NCBI GenBank assembly: GCA_039720395.1
Contig: CM077832.1
Span: 14,884,966 to 14,948,965 of the forward strand
DNA: 64,000 bases
Direction of reading: 5' to 3'
From: Liquidambar formosana
Lineage: Eukaryota; Streptophyta; Magnoliopsida; Saxifragales; Altingiaceae
A model generated the notes under the pieces. It made no database searches. It saw only the letters and a list, made by a program, of their open reading frames with translations, and had not been told where the DNA came from. This document shows positions 22,799-34,497 of the stretch, in pieces. Both the position numbers and the translations under genes were made by a program. Every line of letters begins with the position of its first letter. The stretch's first letter is position 1.

Positions 22799-25539
22799 TG
22801 TAGACACCCTGATTTCTTCCTTAGGAGTTTATGAACTCATTTAATTAGTTCTTGAAGCATTTTGAAGTTACTAAGCCTTAAAGGACATTTTTGCCTTTTT
22901 AAGCTTGTTTGCATAGTTCATTATTGCATGCATATTTTTGTCTCATTTTTGCATTTCATTACTTGCATTTAGTTTCTAGGTGCATCTAGGATATGTGTGT
23001 GCAATTTGGTTCAATTCTAGATAGGTTTGGATAGTTAATTAGAACTTTTGGACTTGAAGGGCAATTTCATCTTTTAACTTGTATCTTTTCCAATTGACCT
23101 CGAAACTCATCTCGGATTGTTTCATTGAGTTTATAATGATGAAAAGAATCTAATTGTAGTGTCAATTTAAAGATTGAATAGGTTTGAGATTGATTTACCA
23201 CATTATTCACCTATTGGCTAATTGACTCCTTTTCGGTTAACCACTTTGTTAAACCCAACCACTTCTCCATGGTTAGAGATTTTTGTTCCAAGAATATTCT
23301 AAACTTGTTTTTCATTGAAATATGAGAATTTTGGCTCTTGAATCACTCAACTCGGAGTTAATTTGAGGAAAATATGGCTGTTTTAAGTTAAAAACCTGAA
23401 ATAAGTCAAAACCGGGTGAAACAAGGGAGGACCCTCGGGTGACCGGTTCAGCCAACTGGTCACTCGAGATCCCGCGTATAATTCTCCCTATTTTCAAGGA
23501 TATGCGTTTTGGGACTTTCCTACTCTGTTTTTCTTGTTTCAAAAGAGTTTTAATTCTATTGGAAAGTGATTTTGAGTTGTTTAAGGACCAAGGGAGTTAA
23601 TAATAGACTTAGATTAGTTTTATGGTGAATTAATCTCAACCATTGAATCCTAGGGTTGGTTAGCTATAAATATAGACCCTCTTATCAGCATTAAAAAAAG
23701 ACTTTTGACATTCTATATTTACTAGAGAGAAGAGGACTACAAATTTGCACACACATATACACTTTGAGAGAGCATTCAACTGCATTGTTGAAGAAGAATA
23801 AGAAGGAGTTCAAGCTTAAGAAGGAAGAATGCAGTGAAGGTCTTCTTTGTTGTAAGTTTCCATCATCTCCCTATATTCTTTCTCTATCTTCTCATAATCA
23901 ATTCTCTACATGCTTAGGGCTTGTTATTGATTTGAATATCATGTTTACTTAATTCTATTGAGTTTATGTAATTGTTATTGGATGCAAACATGCCAGTGGA
24001 GTAGGATTTTGTAAGTTGTGTGCTGAAGTTATGATTTTCTTTCTTTAGAATAGGGGTATGTTTTTCACAGCATATTAGTTGATGTGTTAGGGTTGTTTTC
24101 TCTTTATGGTTCATTTATATGTATGATTTTAAGCACTTTTCATATAGAACACTTTCTGTGTAGGGTTCATCTTCATGGGTATATAGATGATTATTCTTTT
24201 GGAGAATAATTATCCTTTTTTAGAGGGTGAGTCTTTACATTGGTGCTTTCTGGAGTGTGTTTTAGTGCGCCATTAGTTTCTTTACATTCTTAGGTATATA
24301 TTTTACGTAGGATGTGTGAAGAAATCATTCATCTAGAGTACTTTCTACGTAAAACTATCCTAGGATAGTTTTTCTTAAGAAAGTTCGTCGTAAGGATGCT
24401 TATTTCATGTTTCTTACATAAAATCATTATCTAATGCATTATGTTAGATTTTCTTTTTATGTTTTGGATTGTTATATCATATTTTCATCATAATAATTCA
24501 TATTTGGCATGTTTTTGATAGTTTTATACATGATAGTGAGTCTAGAGCATAGAGGAGTATATTAGGGTTTTGTTTTTCTTTTGATTTTTTGTTTTTTTGC
24601 ATGGTTATTAGCATGTTTAGGGATGTCTAGTATTCTGTCTAGATTTGAGTTAGGTTTTTGAATGATGATTTGAGTATAAGTATGGTTGGTTTAAGCATGA
24701 TAATTGCCCTATAGCATACATGGGGTGATTAATAGGTGGTTTCTCAATGTTTTGAGATGATTGGCATATGGTAAGTTGGTTTATGGTAAGTTTCACCTTT
24801 TGGGTTATTCTCTTTGCATTGAATCATGATAATTCTTGAGTTTCCATTATTTTAAAATTCTCTATTCTCTCCAAAGTTCCCTTTTTTATAAACTTTTTAT
24901 TAAATGGAAACTTAGGATTTATGGTAGTTCATTGTGAAGGCAATGACCCCTTCTCTATTGAATTATGTGGATTTTGATCCTTACATCTTTGCATGTGAGG
25001 TACGTAGGCGCTCATTTGACGTTCAAGTCCGCCATAAGATACAAAGTATCCTAGGTTTTCTTTCATTTTCTTTCCTTTTATTCTTTATCTCTCTCTCTCT
25101 ATCGCTTTCCATATCTCTCCTACTTGTTCATGGATATTTATGAATGCTTTATGAATGTTTATAGATGAATGGATGGTTATGGATGATTAGAAAGCATGGT
25201 GATTAATTAGAAAGTGATTGAAATAGCCCATATAAATTAAGAGACCCATTTTGGGGCGATGTGGGTGCCTATAGGATGTTTTTTAGAACCTTCCCACATC
25301 ATAACTTAGTCTTCGAATCCTCTTTTTGGTTTGTTAAGACTTGCTTTTCCTATTGGAGTCATGTGTTTGGTTTTTAAAAGGTTTTCTCTAAAATATTTAA
25401 TGGTTTTCCTCTTTTCCTTAAAAAAAAATGAGGTAGCGACTCCTTGTTTGTTTTGTTTTTGTGAACCTTTTAAAAAAAAATTTTTATTTATTAAATTTCT
25501 ACACTTTTTAAAAAGGACGATTAAAACCCGTGGTTCACA
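22799..25539 (+). mobile_element. Solo LTR, Tat/Ogre-like, about 2.7 kb
   Basis: Starts TGTAGACACCCTGATTTC and ends AAAACCCGTGGTTCACA. The 5-bp flanks TGGCC (22794-22798) and TGACC (25540-25544) agree at four of five positions. A promoter-like TATAAATATAGACCC is at 23665. The block TACGTAGGCGCTC..CAAGTCCGCC (about 25000), GATGTGGGTGCCTATAGG (25258) and GAGGTAGCGACTCC (25430) corresponds to the same block, inverted, in the LTR at 19656-21224. There is no internal coding region beside it. All ORFs inside are short and not supported. Confidence 0.75.
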
Positions 25540-25773
25540 TGACCCATTCATGACAATTAAATTCTATGATTCCAAATTTTGCACCAACTGGTGTGATTCC
25601 AAATTTCCAGTCTATTTACTATAACGGTCCATTCATAACAATTAAATTCTATATGAAACACAATAGGGCATTTCAATCTCCATCAATTTTTAACGCGTAA
25701 CAATTAAATTCTATTTGAAATACCCTATGGTATTTCGAGAGATTAATCGTTGTCACGACCCCATATTACCAAG

Positions 25774-26101
25774 CAGGGGCGGAGCCAGGATTTATCTCCA
25801 ATAGGGGCACTGTGCTATGATTCTGTGAAGTGGGAATTGGGAACTAAGAGCTCTGGAAAGCATTTTTTTTTAAAAAAATTACTTTTTAGTAATCATTTTT
25901 CAATTTAATACCAAAAAAGGATCTTTTTGTCAACTTATTACAAATTGACTGTAAATATGCTTTAAAATGACTACCATCTTTCTCTTTTTGGCATTATGTT
26001 GAGAAATAGTCATCAAATGATAATATTTCTCCCCCCCAAAAAAAAAAACTTAGTTGAGCCACTGGGGGTACGTGCCCCCAAAGGCCCCTTGTCCGCCAGT
26101 G
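25774..26101. mobile_element. hAT-type MITE with near-perfect target duplication
   Basis: Left end CAGGGGCGGAGCCAGGATTT, right end CCTTGTCCGCCAGTG (inverted CACTGGCGGACAAGG). The 8-bp flanks are TTACCAAG (25766-25773) and TTACCGAG (26102-26109), seven of eight equal. A short poly(C)-poly(A) junction lies at 26031-26048. Confidence 0.8.
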
Positions 26102-26259
26102 TTACCGAGCCATTATCTAAGCTAGTAAAATGGGTTTATTTTGATAAAACATTTTGATTTGGATGTGGATGGTTAGTATAATTAGATGAGCATTTTATAT
26201 AAATTTTGGTGTGACCTGTTTGTAATTAGGACATGCAAACTTTAAAACCAACACTTGTT

Positions 26260-26272
26260 GTTGTTGTTGTTT

Positions 26273-26311
<39 letters not shown>

Positions 26312-26511
26312 CACTAAGTAACGAGGTGTCCAAACTATCAGAGCCCGACTAATTCCCACTCCCTACACGGGGCCACTACCCCATGAGGTTGTTTAAAGCT
26401 TGGGCTAATAGCCTTGATTAGTGGTTGGCCATAGGAGAATGGCTGATTTTGAACCCGAGATGTTTGAGTTTACAGCTTACCTTTTTGCCGCCAGGTTAAT
26501 TCTAGTTGGTT
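26260..26511 (-). mobile_element. tRNA-derived SINE with 15-bp target duplication
   Basis: Read on the minus strand the body begins AACCAACTAGAATTAACCTG, has an A-box-like CTGGCGGCAAAAAGG and a B-box-like CGGGTTCAAAATC, and ends in a long A tail (about 40 T plus TTG repeats on the plus strand at 26260-26311). The target repeat AAACCAACACTTGTT is exact at 26245-26259 and 26512-26526. No coding capacity, as expected for a SINE. Confidence 0.88.
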
Positions 26512-26677
26512 AAACCAACACTTGTTTAGTCATTTAATAAAATGTAAACTTTCCATTCATCATAAGGTATTAGCCCATGCATTGTAATCCACATAATTCC
26601 TTTACATACATGATTAATACATACAACTTCATAAGTTAAGATTACATGTCCAGCCCTGGTCATAATAAAATATTATG

Positions 26678-26976
26678 GGCCTGTTTAGTTGTCTAATTCG
26701 AAATTAAATAATTTTAAATTTTTTACATAGTATTGAAAGCACATTCTATTACTTGAATTAAAAAATTCAAGAAAATGATAGTTATAATCACAAATAAGAG
26801 TGTCAATTCAAAATAGTGGTATTTCATAAATTCCTTAAAATCAATTCTACAACATCAATTATAGTGATACGTATAACATTTTAAAATATTCTAATTTAAG
26901 ATGATAGATTTATGCTTTCAATCCTATGTAAAGTTTCTTAAATTGTTTAATTTTGAATTGGACAGCCAAACAGGCC
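26678..26976. mobile_element. Tourist-like MITE, about 300 bp
   Basis: GGCCTGTTTAGTTGTCTAAT at the left is matched inverted by ATTGGACAGCCAAACAGGCC at the right. Inverted similarity continues inward (TTTACATAG(T/G)ATTGAAAGCA). The flanking trinucleotides (TAT/TAA) match only in part. A diverged relative may lie at 37290-37560. Confidence 0.7.
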
Positions 26977-27915
26977 TAATAGTTTAATTTGCTTAAAAAT
27001 TGTTCAAAACAACAAGCAAAAGTCAAACATTAATTCCATCCAACAATACATGCATCCAAGTATAGCATGCATCATCATCACTCTCAAGCAGAAATTTCTT
27101 TATATGTAATCATAAAAATAAAAATTACAACTTGAAATTATTCAAGCGCAATACATATGTGTACTAGCTAGTATGTTAAATAGGTGTTAATTTCCCCTTT
27201 TATTTCCTTGCAAAAGATAGGAGCAGAGTTTTGAGGGAGAGAGAGGAAAACAAATTAGGATGGACAGTTACGAATTAGGATCCTTGAAGTGTCAACTCAA
27301 ACATCTGACGTAGTTGATTGGAAATTTGGAATAATACCGGTTGAAATAGAACCAGGACTCAAGCACATAAGCAACGTATTTTTGTATTGGAACTTGGAAG
27401 AGATGGCAGTCAAACTGGATTAGGCCAAAACGGGCCAGTGAAACCTGATCCAAGCTAGTCAAACAGGATTGGGCCGGGTCAACCCACATTATTTTGGTTT
27501 GCCCGCATCGCCCATTATAATTTAACTCGTGTCCAGGTGTGGGTCTGTTTCAAAAAAAAAAAAAATCAAAAAAAAAAAAAAAAGGGGAATTTAAACAATG
27601 CGGGGGTGGGTTATGTTACTTATATACCAAGTGAGATTAAAACAAAAAGGATAAAAATCATTTTAGTATCTAGAATTTTTTCAAATTTCAATGTGATACA
27701 TAAATTATTATTTTTTTCTCAATTTAACATTTAAATTTCACTGTCATGCCCAAATATAGTCCCAACTCCAAACGTCGTTTAAATGCTTAATGGACACGTC
27801 ACGTGCCAAACATGTGAGTGACACATGGCATCCAAATGATTGTTGAATAGTTATTGAATGAAAATTACTAAAATTATATTTTAATAGCATTATTAACATA
27901 TCAGTTATAAAACTT
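26977..27915. other. Intergenic, no gene recognised
   Basis: AT-rich sequence. The phrase TTGGAAGAGATGGC..AAAC(T/C)GGATTAGGCC at 27400-27440 recurs at 29113-29155, so part of it belongs to a dispersed repeat. A-rich runs lie at 27550-27585. Confidence 0.4.
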
Positions 27916-28864
27916 AGGGTAAATTATGCTTACACCCCCTTTAGTATCTGACAATTATAGATACATCTCTTCTCGTTTATGAAATTACACTAACACCCCC
28001 TACTTTTCAAAATAAACTATAGTAACACCCCCTCAATCTAACCATAGTTAATAATTCCATCCAAATTGACTTATGTCATGTTTATTTTTTTCAAAAATAC
28101 CTAGATTACTCTTAGATACTTATTCTTTGAACATTTAAACAATATAATTTTACATAATCTCACTTTTGTTGTTTTCCTAAACAAGCAAAACACCTTTATG
28201 TTTTTCGCTAATTTGTTAATATCTTGAGCTCAAAAAAAAATTGTTAATATATTATTTATTTATTTATTTTTATAAAGAGATGATAGAATTAATAGATAAA
28301 AGGAATAATAAAGCAACACACACTATATCCCATAACTCTTTAATAGATCCTTAAAAATTTTGTCTATTTTGATTGTGCCAAATTATCCACATTAGCCTCA
28401 TAGCTAGTTCTATTTCATCTTCGTTCACATTAACTTCTCGACAATATCATCCTAACTTGAACTCGAGCATTCCCAATAATATTTTAATACATTTTTAATT
28501 TTTTAAAAATATTTTTATTTTCATTCATCACCCATCTCTGCACTCCTAAAAAATAGAGCATAAAGTCCAATTAAATTTTATTACCATACACATGCACAAA
28601 AATAAAAAAAGAAAAAGAATCCAACTAAAAATGGAGTCATGGTGTAGATCCGATTTTATCAAATTGCATTGATAAAGAGGAGAGGGAAAGAGAGAGAGAT
28701 ATGTTAAACAATGCAATTTACAAGGGTATTGATGTCATTTTATGTGTATGGTTAACCCTGTTAAATTAACTATCCTGACAGGGGGTGTCAATGTAATTCA
28801 AAAATGAGAAGAGTTGCATCTGTAATTATCAAAGACTAGAGGGGTTGTAATTGTAATTTACCTT
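27916..28864. mobile_element. 949-bp TIR element, non-coding, flanked by AAAACTT
   Basis: Inverted ends of about 85 bases: A(G/A)GGTAAATTA..TTACA..CCCCT..TAGTAT at left against the inverted right end GGTAAATTACAATTACAACCCC. Both arms include CTCTTCTC and ACACCCCCT. The flanks AAAACTT are equal (27909-27915, 28865-28871); a TTA duplication shifted by a base or two would also fit. The interior is AT-rich, with no ORF. Confidence 0.75.
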
Positions 28865-29179
28865 AAAACTTAAAAGTATATAACTATATATTAATAATTA
28901 ATTTATTAATATATTTATTTCAAAAAGTTCATAAATATAAGTTACACTTATACAAATGATTGTTGCATATTTGTATTTTTCAATAACTATTTGATTTTGT
29001 ACCCTAAGAAACTAAGGCTTGAAGCCCTAAAAGCCTAGGCCCATAGGCTGGGCGGGGTGGGGCCTCACATTTTCTTTCATAGCCCGGCTGGGCTGGCCTA
29101 ACTGAAGGCCACGGTTGGAAGAGATGGCTGTCCAACCGGATTAGGCCAACTAGGGGCCAATGAAACCTGGTCCAATCAG

Positions 29180-29278
29180 CGTTGCGATGCCCTTGATGCT
29201 CGCACCGCAATCCTCAAGTCTTTCATCAAAGCCACAAAAGAGCTCATTCTGCCCAAGTCCATCACATCCTTCAGTTAA
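29180..29278 (+). pseudogene. Short coding-like fragment ending in stop, family not recognised
   Basis: From 29180 the plus strand reads RCDALDARTAILKSF, then IKATKELILPKSITSFS and TAA, with balanced codon use unlike the surrounding AT-rich DNA. It is only about 32 residues and follows directly on the dispersed repeat at 29113-29175. It may be the 3' end of a captured exon; no function is proposed. Confidence 0.3.
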
Positions 29279-29829
29279 TTTGTTGTGTGGGGGATCATAT
29301 ATTAGGGGTATTTACTAGTTAGCTTGATTTGATATTTGGGTTCACTACTGTTCCTTTTGGTCTCTTTTAGTATTATTAGCCTTTTGGATTTATCTTCTGT
29401 TTTGTGCACTACATATGTATTCCAGTCTCTATTTGAATTAATACAACAGTTTGTTCTTTCTGAATTCTGATTCTCTCTCTATTCGTTTTCCTCCGTCCTA
29501 TCCCAATGTTCTGTGGACATGCTTGCTTTTTCCTTCTGCTATTTAAACCATTTTTATCACCACAAAAATAAGCATAAACAATGATATTAAAACAATGAAA
29601 TAAACATAAACCAATGTTCTGTGGACATGCTTGGTGATTCAAGCTGACCCCATTCTGGGTATTCATGCCTCTTGTTGCGTTGAAGTGTTTTTTCCCCAGA
29701 AGCCAAATAATCCAAAAATAATTTCTTTTCCGATAAACGTTTGTGTTTTTTTTTTTGCATTTGGTTGGTCACCCATTAATAGTTCTTCGGTTAGAATTAG
29801 AAAAAAAGGAAGAAGACTGAATTCAAAAG

Positions 29830-30312
29830 TGTGGGGAATCTTTGGGCCTCGATTCTCCAACTGTAAGGAAGCGGCGGAAACAGTGGATCACCTTTTCATC
29901 CATTGTCGTATGGCTTGGAATCTTTGGGCCCTCATCTTTAATATTTTTGAGATTCATTGGGTTTTCCAACACTTTTGACCTTCTTTCGGGTTGGTCTTCC
30001 AAGATGGTTCGCAAGAATTCTAAGATTGTGTGGAGAATGGTGCCTCATGCTCTTTTTTGGTGCTTATGGAAGGAGATGATTTTGAGAACTTTTGAAGAGA
30101 CTGAAGCTTCTTCTATTGCCCTTAAGTGCACTTTGGTGAACACTCTCTTTTGGTGGTTTTGTGCTTATTCTAATGAGCGAAATCTCTCTTTTTTACATTT
30201 AATTGATTCCCTTAAGCTCTAGCATGGGATTCTTTTTGCTTGGCTAGTTCTTGTCTATTCTGTACTTGGGCTTAGCCCCTTTTCATCTTATACAATCACT
30301 TCATAAAAAAAA
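29830..30312 (+). pseudogene. LINE (L1-type) 3' end with zf-RVT region
   Basis: Frames across 29830-30222 read NCKEAAETVDHLFIHCRMAW, then after a frame change WRMVPHALFWCLWKE and FWWFCAYSNERN, matching the Cys/His-containing reverse-transcriptase tail (zf-RVT) of plant LINEs. A LINE-like 3'UTR (TTGGGCTTAGCCCC..ATACAATCACTTCAT) ends in an A run near 30312. At least one frameshift separates the parts, and the reverse transcriptase itself is missing. The phrase CCAATGTTCTGTGGACATGCTT occurs at about 29502 and 29611, upstream. Confidence 0.8.
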
Positions 30313-30631
30313 TTTAATTTGAATTTATAGCAATCATAATGAATTCCAGCAATTGAATTTACAGTTTATTAGAGGATGAGTTTATAATAATTAATGTGAG
30401 CTGACAACGTGATAGTGGGAATCAATTTTTTCGTCTCACTTAATCTCATTATCAGAAATCCTAGAAGTTGGATTCGACATGACTTCTTAATTTTTTTTTT
30501 TGATCAATGAAATGGCTTCTTAATCTCTTCATTTCTAACCAACGATCATCGTTTGTGTGAAGAGATCCCCGCTGTTGTGGCTTCTTGTAATGAAATGAAG
30601 CTCAAGGGGACAAGGTGAGATTTTCTGCGTG

Positions 30632-30664
<33 letters not shown>

Positions 30665-33600
30665 AAATGATTTTTAGTTAATTTTGTGTTCTGATTTCAA
30701 GCTTTTTGTTCTCATTGTCAGAAATCAGAGCTGTATCGTCTCTCTTAGTATGTTGTCTGTGCTATAATTTCAAGCTTTTTGTTTTCAATTTGAATGTAGT
30801 TAAATTTTTGTGTTTTGATTTCATGCTCTGCTTTTTTGAAATTGATTTTGTTTTGTAAATTCTTCCAATGAATGAAGCTCCAACAATGACAAGATTTCTC
30901 AGATCACCTGATCTGCATTGTCCAACTATGATTTTTGTTGTTGTGGAGGATTATTAATATCCTCTGTTTGCTTGATGAGAAAATGCAGGGAAAGAAAATA
31001 GAATAGAATTTGAACCTATATTTTATGTTGTTGTGTTTTACCAGAAAAAAAGAGAAAGTTTAATTCAACTAAGAAAAATATTTATTTTGGGATTCAAGCT
31101 CATTTAAGTGGAGGATTTTGTTTCATTGGAGAAGTATAAAATTCGAGATTTGGAGATTTTTTTTTCTCGGCCATCAAGTGGGGAATTACTGAAAATTTTG
31201 TGAAGGAGATGTTGCATCTATTGGCATTGTATTGTTTTATAAATTTATTTTTTGAGATCACTATCTTGTGCGTCTCTAATTTAAGTATACTTTCCAGACT
31301 TTTAAAGGCACGACCTACATTTTGGGAATGTAAACTGATTTCCAATTATGGAAGTTTTAAGTCTAAACTTAGATGGGTAGAGGTTTCTGTCTGTATGTGC
31401 ATGTGTTTTTATATTTGATGTGATTTTTGTTTTTAGTAATCAATCTGGTTAGTCTTAAGTGTGATCAGATATATTTGGTAAGGATGGCTTCTTTTATGTT
31501 GTTATTACCATGGTGGCATTCGGTTGATAATCCGTAAATTAAATGTTCGGTTTGAGTAGATAGTTCTCGAGTTTGCAAGTGTTAGCAGAATAATTTTTTC
31601 TTACAGTATTAATTATTTTGCTGGTCTATCTTGAAATATCAAAATTTCATACTATGCCTTTAAGTGGATGTGCCAAAGCATAAGTTAATGCTACGAATTG
31701 CTTGATATGGATAAAATGGACTAATGGAGTTAGACATCTTTGGAAATTTATCTTAGATGTTAACCTTTCTCTTTGCCTCCTTGGTGGTTGTCTGCATTGG
31801 CATTCATCATGGTCAAGTATGCAAGGTCAGGCAGAGAGGAGAAGGGTTTTAATTATGGATGATGTGAGTTGGGTGCATAGTATATGGATTTTTATTTTAC
31901 TGGGAATAGTCATTTTACATTTATAAGAGTAGCACTGGTATTGTCCACCTTTCCTAGCAAGTATATTTATCATTTCTTTAATGGTTTATTTTTTTCTTGC
32001 ATCCCAAGCATTACAAGAAGCTGATGTACAACAACTTGCTAGTGTTTTGTATATATTTCTATCGTTAGTTTAATATATTTCTGTAGCTTTTGTAAAGAAT
32101 TTTAGAAGTTTACAACATTTCATTGTAATAAATGTACACAGCATATTTTTTAGTTTTATTTGGATCAGAATAACATTTATTTTTAATTCCTGTTTGTACA
32201 GTTCAAACAATTAAAACAGTCCATTGTATATACCTCCTTAATATTTACTTTTCATATTTTCATTCCCACTGTGGTCTCTAGGAAAAGTTTCTTACTTTCT
32301 ATGATATAGCAGCTTTCTAAGTTCTAACACTATTTAATTCCTGCTTGGGCTTTTGGAGGAAACAACATTACTGGATGTGTGCTCCAATGGTTCCTGGGAA
32401 GAAACGAAAATCTGTATGTATCTACTTCCTTAATATTTATTTTTCTTGCATAGTTTAATCTTTTGAAGCTAACTTGAAGAGTGATATTTTCATATTTATT
32501 TTAGACATTTGCTATCATTGTTACATCTTTGGATTCTATTTAGCGTTGGGGACTGATATTTGCACTGCTATATTCAATATATCTGTCAATCGAGTATGTT
32601 GTGTCATGGTTTTATTGAATTTTCTTGCAAGTTTGCGCTGTCGCACTTAAATTGAAAATTCGAGATTTTTCAAACTGTTAGAAATTGTTGGTTTCCAATG
32701 ATAATTTGTTGGTTTGGGACAAATGCCTTGTCAAATTTAGGGTCGGGTTATAGTAAGACGTCCTCTTAAGTATAAGCATTTGATAGATGGAAGGTTTAAG
32801 AGTTTGCTAAGTAGATATTTAGTAAGCCAGTCAGATGGCCTTACGAGAATGATGACCAAATTTCACATATAAAATTATTAGAGAAGAAAAGGGAACTCTT
32901 GGATATTTCTAGTTACCTCTTTGTGTGAATTCTCAAATTCCCAATTCATTGAAACACGTTCTTTGTATCTATGAGGGTAAAATGGTTCTAGCAAATAATG
33001 GACTGATGGGCTGTTGTGCAGAAATGCAACCTATGTGAAGAAGCACACTCAGTACAGAAATTCACTGTTGTGCAGAAATGCAACCTCAGTGAGGAAGCTC
33101 ACTCAGCTAACTTGAAGCGACATCAAAGATGGTAGCTTTGGCTAGTGGGGTAATTAAAACACTTAAAATGATGAATGGTTTTTAGGCTTCCCAAACCAAA
33201 AAACCAATCTATCCTTCCATAATGAGAGGATTTAGTGAATCTCCCGTGAATAGAACTGTGCATATACAAGACTCCATTTTTCTCTTGCTTTCCTTTTCAA
33301 TTTGTCCCTTCAGTTTCATTATTATTATTATTATTATTATTTTCTTTTTCCCCCTTGATGGTCTGTTGCATTGCCAAAAGATTCACCGAGAAACTTCATT
33401 TCATTATTATTATTATTTTTTGGTAGAAACCTTTTCCTAATGCTTTTGAACCAAAAAAAAAAAAAAGAAAAAAGAAAAAAAAGAATAATCCACAAAGTTT
33501 CTATCATGCTCACACAGTATCTCTCATGGCTATCCTTTTGACATGTATATGTTTTTACACATTTTATAAAAAATCCATGTGTGATCCTCTTAGAATGAGA

Positions 33601-34390
33601 ATAGAAATAAAGAATAAGTGGAAATATATAAAGTGTTTTATTAAGTAAAATTTTAGGTACTCTTAAATTTCTAAATTTTTAATTAATTTTGAAATATATA
33701 TATATATATATATATATGTGGTTTTTATTTGTTTTTTTAAAAAGTTGGGTCTTTCAATCTCCCAAACCATTTTACTGTTTTTAGCTTTGTTCAAAACGTT
33801 TTACATCTAAATAGCTTTTAATTTTTCCAACCATTGTAACTATTCTCTCTTTCAAATTCTCCACCAACTCTAGAATGCATCATCACCAACCATGGCCAGA
33901 GAAATGCCTTACTCCTTGATACCTCTCTGACTCTCTCCTTCCTAACTCACCATCCATGTGGAAGTTTATTGCTTTTAACCTTTTTTATAAAAGTTTAAAC
34001 TGAGTTTGGAAATTCAATGAGTCTTAGCAACTATTTAAAGAGACACTGTTAATTCCTCCAACCAATACAATTCCTCTGTTTGCACAATTTCATTAGCAAT
34101 ATATATATTTACATCAAATCTACTACATAGGAAAAGACAATTCACTCATACAAAATAGCCATAGGCACACTAGAGAAAGAAAAGCCTTTTGGTTCATTTA
34201 TATTTTCACTTGATCATCCTCTTTTTTTTCATTTTTAAATAATAGAAAAGTGATAGCATGATTATCTTTTATGGTTGCAGATCTGATAGATTAATCACTA
34301 AATAAGAGCAGTAATTTTTCACCTTTTAAATTTTGTATTTTTAATCAATTTTGCATTTACATTAAATGTTGTCTTTAAATTTTGTTAACC
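30313..34390. other. Intergenic, no convincing gene
   Basis: Contains a (TATG)n run at 30638-30664, ATT repeats near 33319-33342 and an AT run near 33695-33717. A duplicated phrase TTGTGCAGAAATGCAACCT lies at about 33014 and 33065. ATGAAGCTCAAGGGGACAAG/GTGAG near 30596 and GTTCCTGGGAAGAAACGAAAATCT/GTATGT near 32390 look like possible exon ends with donors, but no connected reading frame could be built. Confidence 0.4.
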
Positions 34391-34393
34391 AGA

Positions 34394-34497
34394 AGGAATG
34401 ATGACTTGGTCTGTGGCCAATACAGTAGACTACAAGGCATTCCCTGCTAAGAAGTCAAAAACCAGTGGTTGGATACCCGCCGCTCTTGCCATGGGTA
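34394..34497 (+). pseudogene. Isolated exon of an NRT1/PTR (NPF) transporter
   Basis: Reads GMMTWSVANTVDYKAFPAKK then SKTSGWIPAALAMG, corresponding to the N-terminal VDYKGxPADRSKTGGWxxAAxILG segment of NPF nitrate/peptide transporters. An acceptor-like AACCAG precedes and a donor GTATGT follows. The expected next segments (ERLxxxGIAVNLVTYL) are not found within several kb, and PADRSK reads PAKKSK. Hence a relict or captured exon, not a working gene. Family call is from remembered motif. Confidence 0.6.

Noticed and set aside
23312..25624. Five ORFs of 62-97 codons in the solo LTR
   Set aside because: No gag/pol motifs; long LTRs usually lack genes and these frames look random.
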